NCBI GenBank assembly: GCA_963781665.1
Contig: CAWAGA010000002.1
Span: forward strand, 4,278,001 to 4,342,000
Length of the DNA: 64,000 bases
Reading direction: 5' to 3'
Origin: JAJYIW01 sp963781665
GTDB lineage: Bacteria > Chloroflexota > Anaerolineae > Anaerolineales > Anaerolineaceae
In this document: positions 52,787 to 61,111 of the stretch, piece after piece
Position numbering within the stretch: the first letter of the stretch is position 1
Layout: each line of letters begins with the position of its first letter
Position numbers and translations under genes: made by a program
The notes under the pieces: generated by a model
What the model saw: only the letters and a program-made list of their open reading frames with translations
Databases searched by the model: none
Told to the model about the DNA's origin: nothing

Positions 52787-53347
52787 ATGTGCCCAATCTA
52801 TACACGCGAAGGTGACGAAGGTTTTACTCACTTGTTGGGTAAAGGGCAATATCCTAAAAACGACCCCCGATTGGAATGTTTAGGCGCTATCGATGAAGCT
52901 AATTCAGCATTAGGCCTGGCCAGGTCGCAATTGCAGTCCGCCCACTTGGGCGATATCATATTAAGGCTACAGCGCGACCTATATCGAATAATGACAGAGA
53001 TTGCCGCCAGCCCCGACCACACTGCTCAATTTCCAAGCACTAACCGCGACCAGGTCTCCTGGATAGAAAGCCAAATCTCAGATTTAGAAGAAAAAGTCCG
53101 CCCTCCTGAAGATTTTATCTTGCCCGGTGACAGCACAGCTGGGGCCGCATTAGATATGGCAAGGACAATCATCAGAAGAGCAGAAAGGCGTTTACTTGAC
53201 CTGGTCCAACAGGGATTAGTGGCGAACCCTGAACTCCTGCATTATTTCAATCGGTTGTCTTCCTTATGCTTCATCATGGAGCTGGACGAAAACAACGCGG
53301 TTGTGCCAGGGAAAACGACCCTGGCAAAAACAGGAGATTCCGAATAG
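52787..53347 (+). CDS. Cob(I)alamin adenosyltransferase (PduO type)
   Basis: Adenosylates corrinoids to make adenosylcobalamin. The 186-residue protein has YTREGDEGFT (family YTRxGDxGxT) and the ATP-site IIRRAERRL. It is 18 bp after the solute-binding gene and likely in the same transcript. Its 3' end is 3 bp from the convergent DsbA-like gene. A start with ATG at 52787 lacks a clear ribosome site. Confidence 0.9.
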   Translation: MCPIYTREGDEGFTHLLGKGQYPKNDPRLECLGAIDEANSALGLARSQLQSAHLGDIILRLQRDLYRIMTEIAASPDHTAQFPSTNRDQVSWIESQISDLEEKVRPPEDFILPGDSTAGAALDMARTIIRRAERRLLDLVQQGLVANPELLHYFNRLSSLCFIMELDENNAVVPGKTTLAKTGDSE

Positions 53348-53350
53348 GTA

Positions 53351-54109
53351 TCAAGGCGTAGCAGTTGCTGAAGGTGAACTGCCTTGTGTGCCCGTTCCTA
53401 AAGCTGCATCTACCTTAGAATTAAGATCAGTCATGTAAGCAATGGTTGTTCCATTCACCAGGAAACTGGGTGTCTGGGTGATGTTGTCGTTGATAGCCTT
53501 GTTGTAATCATCTATGACTTGTTGTTTATATTTTCCACTTGAGTAACAGCTGTTAAATTGGCTCATATTGAGCCCCAGTGCCTGGGCATAAGCTGCCAGA
53601 CGCTTATCAGTGAAGTCCCCGATGTTTTCACCGGTCTGATTGGCGTAGAGTAAATCGTGGTACTGCCAGAACTTTCCCTGGTCGCTGGCGCAGTAGGCTG
53701 CTTCGGCAGCTGCGTGAGATTTATTACCCCCGGGTACATTCTGGTCAATAAAACTAAATGGCGTATAGGTAAAATAAACTTTGCCGGTGACGACATAGGT
53801 GTTGATGAAATTTGCTTCTTCGTTCAAATCAAATTCTTTGCAATACGGACATTGGAAATCGGCAAATTCTTCGACTTTCACCGGTGCATTCGGATCACCC
53901 ATTGATAATCCTTGAGGGTGAAACACGGGGTTAGGAGTGATTGATGTAATTTGCGGTAGAGGTTGAAGGGATGGATAAATTAAAATCGCCGCAATAATCA
54001 AGGCCACTACCGCGATAGCAATGATAAAAATTGCTCTTTTGCGGACCTGTTCTTTACGCTTCCTCTCTTTCAATATTTCACGTTTCGATACTTTAGCACT
54101 TTTATTCAT
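53351..54109 (-). CDS. Membrane-anchored DsbA-family thiol-disulfide oxidoreductase
   Basis: A 252-residue protein: cytoplasmic basic N terminus, one TM helix (about 27-48), then an extracytoplasmic DsbA/thioredoxin-fold domain. It has the active site FQCPYCKEF and a late cis-Pro region TPSFLVNG. GGAGT precedes the ATG. It likely forms or isomerises disulfide bonds in exported proteins. It is the last gene of the minus-strand series that continues with GNAT, TPR and XRE genes, 95 bp apart. Confidence 0.88.
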   Translation of the reverse strand: MNKSAKVSKREILKERKRKEQVRKRAIFIIAIAVVALIIAAILIYPSLQPLPQITSITPNPVFHPQGLSMGDPNAPVKVEEFADFQCPYCKEFDLNEEANFINTYVVTGKVYFTYTPFSFIDQNVPGGNKSHAAAEAAYCASDQGKFWQYHDLLYANQTGENIGDFTDKRLAAYAQALGLNMSQFNSCYSSGKYKQQVIDDYNKAINDNITQTPSFLVNGTTIAYMTDLNSKVDAALGTGTQGSSPSATATP

Positions 54110-54204
54110 TGGTACTCCGTGGATGACAAAATAATGTCATAGATTTTGCCATACATTATCTACATTGTCCAGTCGATCTTGCAACTTTCAAATACTCCGG
54201 AGGT

Positions 54205-55053
54205 CTACCTTAATGGAAATTCATAAACCGGGAATTTCTCCCCGGTTTTATGAAACCCCATTTTTTCATACAATGCAATTGATGCGGCATTGTTACTTTG
54301 GGTATTCACCGTTATACGTACTAATCCTGATCGGTTGAAATCGCGGAGGAGATTGTAGACCAGATTGTATCCAATATTTTTCCCTTGATAAGCTGGTAAA
54401 ACAGCCAGACGGGCCAGATGACCACTGAATGAGACCGAGGTGCTCATTTGATACCCGATGATCTCATTCCCTATAAATGCTACGGTGCTTGAAGAAGATT
54501 GCTTGAAGGCTGAGGTCAATGAATTAATTGAATTATGCCAGAGTGGATCGAAAGCAAGCTGATCGACAACCTTTACAACGGGTAGATCTGCTTCTTGCAT
54601 CTTTCGGAATTGAATTGAATCAGGAATGGCGATAGCCGGAGGGATCCTTCCATTCCATTCTAAAACAATGATATCCTGCGAAGTCGTAAACTGGCTGGAA
54701 ATTAATAAATCTTCGAACCAGCTTTGCAGCGCTAAAGATACTAACCGACAATTTTCTTCATTTTTTAAACTTTCAATAATTTCAGCAAGAAGTGTCATCC
54801 ACACGGGCCTAGGTAGAATCAGGTTAGATGAGGCGAAAACTCTGACCCAGTAGATTTCTGCAGGGTCGGGTGGACAAGCCAGAACCGCCCTGATATTACC
54901 CTTTTCTTCTGCTAATAGAAATGGTTGTTGCCCTAACCAGTCAAGCGGTGAGCGCCAATCTAGGTGGCGGTGAATATGGGTTTGGAAATTCAGGAAAGAG
55001 GATAGCCGATTTCGATCACTAATTTGAGCCGGTACGATATTAAAATCTACCAT
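54205..55053 (-). CDS. GNAT-family N-acetyltransferase
   Basis: A 282-residue protein. The C-terminal half is a GNAT domain with the acetyl-CoA motif RLAVLPAYQGKNIGYNLV and NNAASIALYEKMGF. The N-terminal half (about 1-150) may be a second, degenerate GNAT-like domain. Substrate not predictable. It lies 33 bp after the TPR gene. Confidence 0.8.
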   Translation of the reverse strand: MVDFNIVPAQISDRNRLSSFLNFQTHIHRHLDWRSPLDWLGQQPFLLAEEKGNIRAVLACPPDPAEIYWVRVFASSNLILPRPVWMTLLAEIIESLKNEENCRLVSLALQSWFEDLLISSQFTTSQDIIVLEWNGRIPPAIAIPDSIQFRKMQEADLPVVKVVDQLAFDPLWHNSINSLTSAFKQSSSSTVAFIGNEIIGYQMSTSVSFSGHLARLAVLPAYQGKNIGYNLVYNLLRDFNRSGLVRITVNTQSNNAASIALYEKMGFHKTGEKFPVYEFPLR

Positions 55054-55086
55054 AATTAATTGACGTGGATCGATCGGTCAAAGGCC

Positions 55087-55627
55087 TCAAAATTTGAAGG
55101 GAATTTTTAGCAGTTTCTTCAGAAAACGTTCGATGAATGAAGGTTTTTTCTTGTACGATAGGGCAATTTGCATGGTTGCCATCGCATCAAGTTGGTGCCC
55201 CATCTTCATATGCAGCTCTGAGAGAGATTGCAGAACCATTACCCGCTCTTCAAGGTTTGTGCCGGTCTCTTTAAAAAGTCTCGAGCTCTCTTCGTATTTT
55301 TCAAGCGCTTGGTCAAATTTCCTTAACCCTTCCAAAGCAGCCGCTTGATTAGCCAAGGCGATTGCCTGATGTTTAATATCATTCGCGCTTGCGAAAACTT
55401 GATCGGTTCCTGAGACAACATCGAGAGCTTGTTGGGATTTACCACTTTTCAAGTAGCAAACACTCAAGTTATTTGCTACTTCAGCAGCGAATAATATTTC
55501 GTTATTAGACTGGTAACCCGCTAATGCTTGTTTAAAATACTTTAATCGCAGTCTCATAATCCTGGGCTCGAAATGCTTTTAGTCCATTTTCAGTCAAATT
55601 CTTAGGAGATTGCGTTCCTGTCAGCAT
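55087..55627 (-). CDS. TPR-repeat protein, frameshifted near its N terminus
   Basis: The frame 55087-55557 encodes three to four tetratricopeptide repeats (LSVCYLKSGKSQQALDVV, ALEGLRKFDQALEKYEES and others). Upstream, an ATG at 55627 starts another frame that reads NLTENGLKAFRAQDYETAIKVF and hits a stop. One extra T in TTTT (55534-55537) separates them; without it the text reads IKVFKQALAGYQ, a perfect TPR unit. The whole gene then has about 180 residues. It begins five bases after the XRE stop, so both are co-transcribed. TPR plus XRE pairs often act in signalling. Confidence 0.72.
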
Positions 55628-55632
55628 TTTGG

Positions 55633-56313
55633 TTAATATGTAATTTCAAGGATATTTTCAGCAACTGCTCTTAATTTTTCAACCGACAATTCGCTCAGCC
55701 TTGCGGCTAGTTCAATATATGGGCGATTGATTGGTTTGCAGATGAAATCGCGTAGTTCTTGCGGCATTTCAGTGAAATCATGGATCGATTGCTGCTCATC
55801 CATCCAATTCGCAACCGGTCCATGTTTGTCCTTAAAATAATCAACGTGGCTGTTGATCGCCTGGATCAGATTTTCGAGGTCGGGTAAGGGGATCGCCTTT
55901 TCTCCCATTTCGAAGGTGTGTAAATCAGTTTCAGAAATCCCAGTCCGATCGGTTACTTCCTTTGACGAGAGATTCGTCTGTTGGCGGACCTGGCTGAGAG
56001 TTGCCCCGATAATTTTCTGCCGTAACTTGATGAGGCGGTCAACATCTGCGATCCGGTGTTCGCTGATGTTTTCGGAAAGAGACGAGCGACTCCAAAAATG
56101 ATCAAGAGGAATGTTCAGATAATAAGCCAATACTTCGATTTCTGGGAGTGAAGGGGATTTAACGCCACTCTCATATTCTTGAAATAACTCGGCTGTAATT
56201 CCAATTGCCTGGGCGCAGTCCTGAATGCTGTGCCGGGCAGCCAGGCGGGCATCATAAATAAGCACTCCGAGTTTTTTTGTTCGAATGCTGCGAGCTAATG
56301 GGTTTACACTCAT
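55633..56313 (-). CDS. XRE-family regulator with two helix-turn-helix regions
   Basis: A 226-residue protein with two HTH_3/RodZ-type domains: first around residues 15-70 (LGVLIYDARLAARHSIQDC...PSLPEIEVLAYYLNI), second around 95-155 (ATLSQVRQQTNLSSKEVTDRTG...PLPDLENLIQAI). The rest is helical and acidic. AGGAA precedes the ATG. It is transcribed with the TPR gene. Target genes unknown; it may be autoregulated. Confidence 0.8.
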   Translation of the reverse strand: MSVNPLARSIRTKKLGVLIYDARLAARHSIQDCAQAIGITAELFQEYESGVKSPSLPEIEVLAYYLNIPLDHFWSRSSLSENISEHRIADVDRLIKLRQKIIGATLSQVRQQTNLSSKEVTDRTGISETDLHTFEMGEKAIPLPDLENLIQAINSHVDYFKDKHGPVANWMDEQQSIHDFTEMPQELRDFICKPINRPYIELAARLSELSVEKLRAVAENILEITY

Positions 56314-56404
56314 CTAAATTCCTGTTTTGATAATCTACCGGGCTACTGTATTAAATAAAGGTTGAATTTCGAGTAATTATAGCATCGTTTCTTTTTGCAT
56401 ATGT

Positions 56405-57731
56405 TCACCGGTGGCGATGCGAGTTAAGAATATCGCCAATATTAGCACCAAAAATTTCAGGTCCTAATTTAAACCCTGCAATTTCAAGGCGCGGGGTAAA
56501 CAAGGGCCGTATTCCGGTCGGTTTTAATTCGCCAATCACTTTTCCATCCGCGCCGAAACGGGTCTGGTCGAACTTGAAGATATCCGTCAGCACGACCGTG
56601 TCCCCTTCCATTCCAGCAACTTCCGTAATTGCTACAACCTTGCGGCTGCCATCTCTCATACGCGAAATTTGCACGATACAATCGATTGCCGACGCAATCT
56701 GTTCACGGATCACCCGAATGGGCATATTCATCCCGGCCATCATACACATCGTCTCCAGCCGCGAGATTGCATCCCGGGGAGAATTAGCGTGGAGGGTCGT
56801 CAATGAACCATCATGTCCAGTATTCATGGCTTGGAGCATGTCCAACGCTTCTCCGCCACGTACCTCTCCAACAACGATCCGGTCCGGCCGCATCCGCAGC
56901 GAATTTCGCACCAGGTCACGGATGGTCACAGCGCCTGTACCTTCTACATTGAGCGGTCTGGTTTCCAACCTGACGACATGTTCCTGCTGTAACCGTAGTT
57001 CGGCTGCATCCTCGATGGTGACAATTCGTTCGTCGATGGGGATATAACCAGATAAGACGTTCAGTAAGGTCGTCTTGCCCGATCCCGTTCCACCAGATAT
57101 GAGGATGTTAAAACGTGAAACTACACAAGCGCGGAAGAACTCGGCCATGTTATAAGTTATTGATCCAAGTTCGACTAACTGGTCGATGGAAAGCTTGCCT
57201 TTTTGGAATTTTCGGATGGTAATTGTTGGTCCGTCGATCGCAACCGGCGGGATAACCGCGTTTACCCGTGAGCCATCGGGTAAACGCGCGTCTACCGTGG
57301 GACTATCGGAATCAATCCGCCTTCCGAGAGGTGAAATGATACGATCGATCAATTTCATAACGGCATCGTCGTTCTCAAAAACAATACCTGTTTTCGATAA
57401 TTTGCCGTCCTTTTCAATGTAAACGTGGTGAAATCCGTTTATCATGACTTCTGAGATTTGCGGGTCATCCAAAAGAGTTTGAATTGGCCCAAATCCTAAC
57501 ATATCATCGAGTATTTCATGAAAGAGCTGGTCACGGTAGGCGGTAGGTAGTTGGACTTTGGCTTCAGAATACGCCTGCTGCAGATATTGAATAACACTCT
57601 CACGTCTTTGTTGGACTGTAGGGGGATTTGAATCAAGCTCGCGGGAAATGATATTAATCGAGATATACCTTTAATTTCCGCATCTCCTGAGACCGGAGAA
57701 TATTGCTGGATGCAGGTGAAGGAGCGGTCAT
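56405..57731 (-). CDS. cpaF: TadA/CpaF-type secretion ATPase, apparent frameshift near N terminus
   Basis: A type IV/Tad pilus secretion ATPase. Walker A is GGTGSGKTTLL, the Asp box LNVLSGYIPIDERIVTIEDAAEL, Walker B/GEVRGGEA and the His box TGHDGSLTTLHAN are all kept. The clean frame starts at 57502, but upstream codons in the same frame continue the CpaF N-terminal domain without a start codon. A second frame from ATG 57731 with GGAG upstream (MTAPSPASSN...) joins it near 57655 if one extra base is removed. No tadB, tadC or pilin genes lie next to it, so it is an orphan ATPase behind a two-component system. Confidence 0.85.
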
Positions 57732-57746
57732 TGAAGAACTCCGATC

Positions 57747-58043
57747 TCAGCCTGAAAATTCATTTTCGTCTTCTTCATCTGGAAAAAGCCAGATAATATT
57801 GTGGCGGTTGATGAGCAGAAAGCTGCTGTGGTACACTTCCTGGTCCAGTTGATTGAAAACCTGAGCATTGGTCACAGCAATGAGGGATTCCGATTTATTT
57901 AATTCATCTTTCAACCTATCCCCATGTCTGACATAAACCTCGCCTTGTATCCGGTGGATTGTTGTTTGAATTGTCACTTTAACTGGCCTTTTGGAAATGA
58001 CGTCCGTGAAAATTTTCCCTTTTTCATCGAACTGGGGGATCAT
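57747..58043 (-). CDS. Small conserved hypothetical protein (DUF6812-like)
   Basis: A 98-residue protein, apparently all beta and charged, starting MIPQFDEKGKIFTDVISKRP with a VTIQTTIHRIQGEVYVRHGDRL core and an acidic C terminus. It recalls small proteins annotated as DUF6812, though I am not certain. It overlaps the response regulator stop by 4 bp (ATGA) and is followed 15 bp later by cpaF, so it is part of that operon. Function unknown. Confidence 0.55.
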   Translation of the reverse strand: MIPQFDEKGKIFTDVISKRPVKVTIQTTIHRIQGEVYVRHGDRLKDELNKSESLIAVTNAQVFNQLDQEVYHSSFLLINRHNIIWLFPDEEDENEFSG

Positions 58044-58476
58044 AACTTCTCCTTAACGAGAGCCTCTATGGGTGGCATGAGGTAACCCAGACCTGCACGT
58101 GTTACGATATGTATCGGTTGGTGTGGATTATCTTCCAATTTCTGGCGTAATCTGGCGATACTCACCCATAGAATTTCCTTGTCGTCTTTATACTGAGCAC
58201 CCCAAATTGCGACCAGCAACTGCTCTGCAGTTAAAACCTGTCCGATGTTATGTGCGAATTGGATAAGCAAACGGTATTCGGTAGCAGACAGATAAACAGG
58301 TTTTTCTTCTTTCCATACTTCTGCGCGGGCAAAATCGATGCGCAGGTTTCCATGTATGAAGAAACGATCAGGAACAGTTTCGTTCGAATTATGCGTACGT
58401 CGTAAAACTGCTCTTACTCTGGCCAGAACTTCTGTCGCGGAGAATGGCTTGACGATGTAATCATCTGCACCAACAT
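58040..58476 (-). CDS. DNA-binding half of a frameshifted OmpR-type response regulator
   Basis: The frame reads NVGADDYIVKPFS, continuing the receiver domain, then a winged-helix Trans_Reg_C domain with EYRLLIQFAHNIGQVLTAEQLL and IARLRQKLEDNPHQPIHIVTRAGLGYLM. It has no proper start of its own. The receiver N terminus is in another frame (58477-58749). One base (T) is missing at GGTTAAAT near 58478-58482; restoring it gives a continuous 236-residue OmpR-type regulator. Confidence 0.75.
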
Positions 58477-58749
58477 TTAACCCTTAACCCTTTCTTGCTC
58501 TTCGCCTTTGGCTGTTACCATGATCACCGGGATATTCGAAAATTGCCTGATGCGTTCACAGGTGGTCACGCCATCTAATTTTGGCATCATAATATCAAGG
58601 AGAACAAGGTCCGGGTTCTTATTTGAGATTATCTCGAGTGCTTCTTCGCCATTGGTTGCTGTGATAACCTCAAATCCTTCTGTGATAAGGTTTATTTCTA
58701 AAAGTCTCACGTATAATGGTTCATCATCAACTACCAGGATGCGTGTCAT
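58477..58749 (-). CDS. Receiver half of a frameshifted response regulator
   Basis: A 90-residue partial receiver domain with the acidic pair VVDDEP, the phospho-Asp in LVLLDIMMPKLDG and the Thr in IMVTAKGEEQE. It stops at TAA right after the RVKG motif where the domain should continue LNVGADDY. It overlaps the histidine kinase stop by 23 bp, so the pair is co-transcribed. If the stop is real, the protein lacks its DNA-binding half. Confidence 0.75.
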   Translation of the reverse strand: MTRILVVDDEPLYVRLLEINLITEGFEVITATNGEEALEIISNKNPDLVLLDIMMPKLDGVTTCERIRQFSNIPVIMVTAKGEEQERVKG

Positions 58750-59995
58750 TCAACTCCTCCTTTGCTATCTCTTGATGGGAGTCATCTGAATTGGCCACTT
58801 CTTGCCCCCCTGGAAGGTGGATAAACACTGTCGTCCCTTTTCCAACGGTTGAATTAACAGATATGCTTCCATGGTGTGCTTTGATGATTTGTCGACAAAT
58901 ATACAAGCCTAATCCTGTACCGCGTAACGTTACAGATTGTTCCGGATTTCTGAAAAATTTTCCGAATAAGTGCGGTAAGTATTGTGCAGGAATGCCGGGT
59001 CCAGTATCTTGAAATGCGATGACAATCTCGCTATCGACTTCCTTAATGGTTACAGCTATGGTTGAATGAGGTGCATATTTAATCGCATTATTCAGAAGAT
59101 TTTCGATGACCTGGGCTAAACGCCTAGGATCACCCTGGATAGGTCGAATTTGCGTTTCAGTAAATATATGTACGATCAACCCGATATGTTGCATCTGAGC
59201 GCGGACGATAACATCTTTTACCAGCACATCCATCCGAACCGGTTGAAAGTCCATTGGAAGTGTGCCGCTTTGAAGGCGGCTCGAATCCAGGATGTTGTCA
59301 ATCAACTCTTGCAGCCGGTCAGTTTCCTGGTCGATAATTGTCAGGAATTCACGACGGGTGTTTTCGTCCCAATTCGTATCAGACCTTAACAAGGTTGTGG
59401 CGTAACCTTTTATGAACCCCAAGGGTGTTAATAATTCGTGAGAAATGGTCGTTATGAAATCTTCCTGGTGTTGTGATTGTTGATATTCACGCTGCAAGAA
59501 GGAGAGGACACTCTGGAGATGACGTCTTTCAAGGAGATGGGCGATTTCATCTCCAATGAATTCGGTCAGGCGAATGGATTTCTGATCGAAAATCGGTCCA
59601 CCAAACCTGATGAGAACCAAGATCCCGAGGATTTGTTTTTTAAATTCAAGCGGCACACCGAGGACGTAGGGTTGTTCTAAACGATTGTTATCTTTGGAAG
59701 TGGGGAGATTTTGTGGTTCTTGTAGGCACAATTCACCAGTGGACATCACCTGGTTGATGACAGTCTCTCCCCAGGAAATATCTGTTCCAACAGACTTCCC
59801 TCTACCTACAGCTCGGGCGTAAACTGCTTCCATAATGCCGTTACCTGGTTCGGGTAGATACAATACCAGGTTGTCAAAAATGAAAATTGACCGGATTATC
59901 TGCACAATTTGATCAAGTGCGGCTTTCCAATCTTCCGTTTTGTTGATAACCCGGTTGATTTCGAATAAGATATCTAATTCATTTAAGGTTGTCAA
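58727..59995 (-). CDS. GAF-domain sensor histidine kinase
   Basis: A 422-residue soluble histidine kinase. A GAF sensor domain covers residues about 10-160, a HisKA helix has the phospho-acceptor H186 in TISHELLTPL, and an HATPase_c domain follows with N-box ENLLNNAIKYAP, G1 DTGPGIP and G2 GTGLGLYI. There is no TM helix, so it senses a cytoplasmic signal. It is the partner of the response regulator that overlaps it. A second kinase gene lies 86 bp upstream. Confidence 0.9.
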   Translation of the reverse strand: MTTLNELDILFEINRVINKTEDWKAALDQIVQIIRSIFIFDNLVLYLPEPGNGIMEAVYARAVGRGKSVGTDISWGETVINQVMSTGELCLQEPQNLPTSKDNNRLEQPYVLGVPLEFKKQILGILVLIRFGGPIFDQKSIRLTEFIGDEIAHLLERRHLQSVLSFLQREYQQSQHQEDFITTISHELLTPLGFIKGYATTLLRSDTNWDENTRREFLTIIDQETDRLQELIDNILDSSRLQSGTLPMDFQPVRMDVLVKDVIVRAQMQHIGLIVHIFTETQIRPIQGDPRRLAQVIENLLNNAIKYAPHSTIAVTIKEVDSEIVIAFQDTGPGIPAQYLPHLFGKFFRNPEQSVTLRGTGLGLYICRQIIKAHHGSISVNSTVGKGTTVFIHLPGGQEVANSDDSHQEIAKEELNDTHPGS

Positions 59996-60081
59996 GTTGA
60001 CTTGACCCGATTTCGACCATTTCCTGTCCGATTCAAAAAGGATTAATCTCTTTCGATAAAAGAATTTCGATTCTCAGTAAA

Positions 60082-61101
60082 TTATGAAAGGTTATTTGCT
60101 GGTAAAAGAAAATCAAAACGAGTTCCCTGATTCAATTTGGATGAGACCCTGATGATTGATCCATGAGCTTCAATGATTTGTTTAACTAGCGCAAGTCCAA
60201 GGCCGGTCCCACCATACCGGCGAGTAGAAGATCCATCTAATTGGTGAAAAGGTTCGAATAATTCAGGAATGCGATCGGGTGCTATCCCAATCCCATTATC
60301 TGTTACGGAAATATTCACAAAATTCCCTTCATACTGTGCGCTCAATATTACATGACCTGCTTCAGGTGAAAACTTTATGGCGTTATCGAGCAATTGCAAA
60401 ATAACCCAGGTAATCTTCTCCCTATCGGCGTTAACCGACGGCAAGAGAGGGGGCATATTCAATGAAAGAGTAACCTTCTGCATATTAGCTTTTACTGACG
60501 CACGCTCGTAGGCCATTTGGAGCAGATCGGAGGTTTCAATGGTCGATAAGTTGATCGATAATTCTCCTTGCGAAGCCATTGAAAACTGGATCAAGCCATC
60601 GATCAGTTCTTCTAACCTTTCGGACGAATTCTGCATAACATTGAGTGCGTCCATTTGATCTGAGCACACTGGTCCTAAGGCTTCAGAAACTAGCAGTTCG
60701 AGATAGCCTTTGATGTGTGTTAGAGGCGTTCTAAATTCGTGTGAAACATTGGCGATGATATTCGTTTTTAACTGGTTGAGCTCTGACAGATGTTTTAATG
60801 CGACTTGTAGTTCATTGGTCCGTTCCTGGACTCGCCTCTCCAACTGCTGATTTGTATCTTGTAATGCAGTACGTAGTTGCAAGATTTGTTCCGTAATTGC
60901 CTGGTCAAGAGAGCTTTGATCAATGAGGTTCAAATCAACCAAGACCTGGCCCAAAAGCGCATTTAGACCGCGGGCACGCATTTCTCGCTGGGTCTTCAAT
61001 GCATTTTCTAGATCTTGAGGTTTTAACACCCCTTTTTCAACCAGGTAATCGCCAATTTTTGGTACGAGTATTTCTGGTGTTAACTTATGCGGGTTACTCA
61101 T
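60082..61101 (-). CDS. Histidine kinase with N-terminal MshEN-like domain
   Basis: A 340-residue soluble histidine kinase. Residues about 10-75 contain two copies of the L..G.L....L..AL..Q pattern of the MshEN / T2SSE-N domain, which binds c-di-GMP in MshE and other ATPases. A coiled coil (75-110) leads to HisKA with H121 in NVSHEFRTPL and an HATPase_c domain (N box QLLDNAIKFSPEA, GTGLGLAL). The ATG at 61101 (AAGAAAGAG upstream) is preferred to 61140, which overlaps the previous gene. It may couple c-di-GMP to the two-component system and pilus ATPase downstream. Confidence 0.82.
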   Translation of the reverse strand: MSNPHKLTPEILVPKIGDYLVEKGVLKPQDLENALKTQREMRARGLNALLGQVLVDLNLIDQSSLDQAITEQILQLRTALQDTNQQLERRVQERTNELQVALKHLSELNQLKTNIIANVSHEFRTPLTHIKGYLELLVSEALGPVCSDQMDALNVMQNSSERLEELIDGLIQFSMASQGELSINLSTIETSDLLQMAYERASVKANMQKVTLSLNMPPLLPSVNADREKITWVILQLLDNAIKFSPEAGHVILSAQYEGNFVNISVTDNGIGIAPDRIPELFEPFHQLDGSSTRRYGGTGLGLALVKQIIEAHGSIIRVSSKLNQGTRFDFLLPANNLS

Positions 61102-61111
61102 AATCTCTTTC

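Noticed and set aside
58470..58490. Programmed -1 frameshift in the response regulator
   Set aside because: The junction lacks an X XXY YYZ slippery heptamer and a downstream pseudoknot, and nearby genes show similar single-base breaks.
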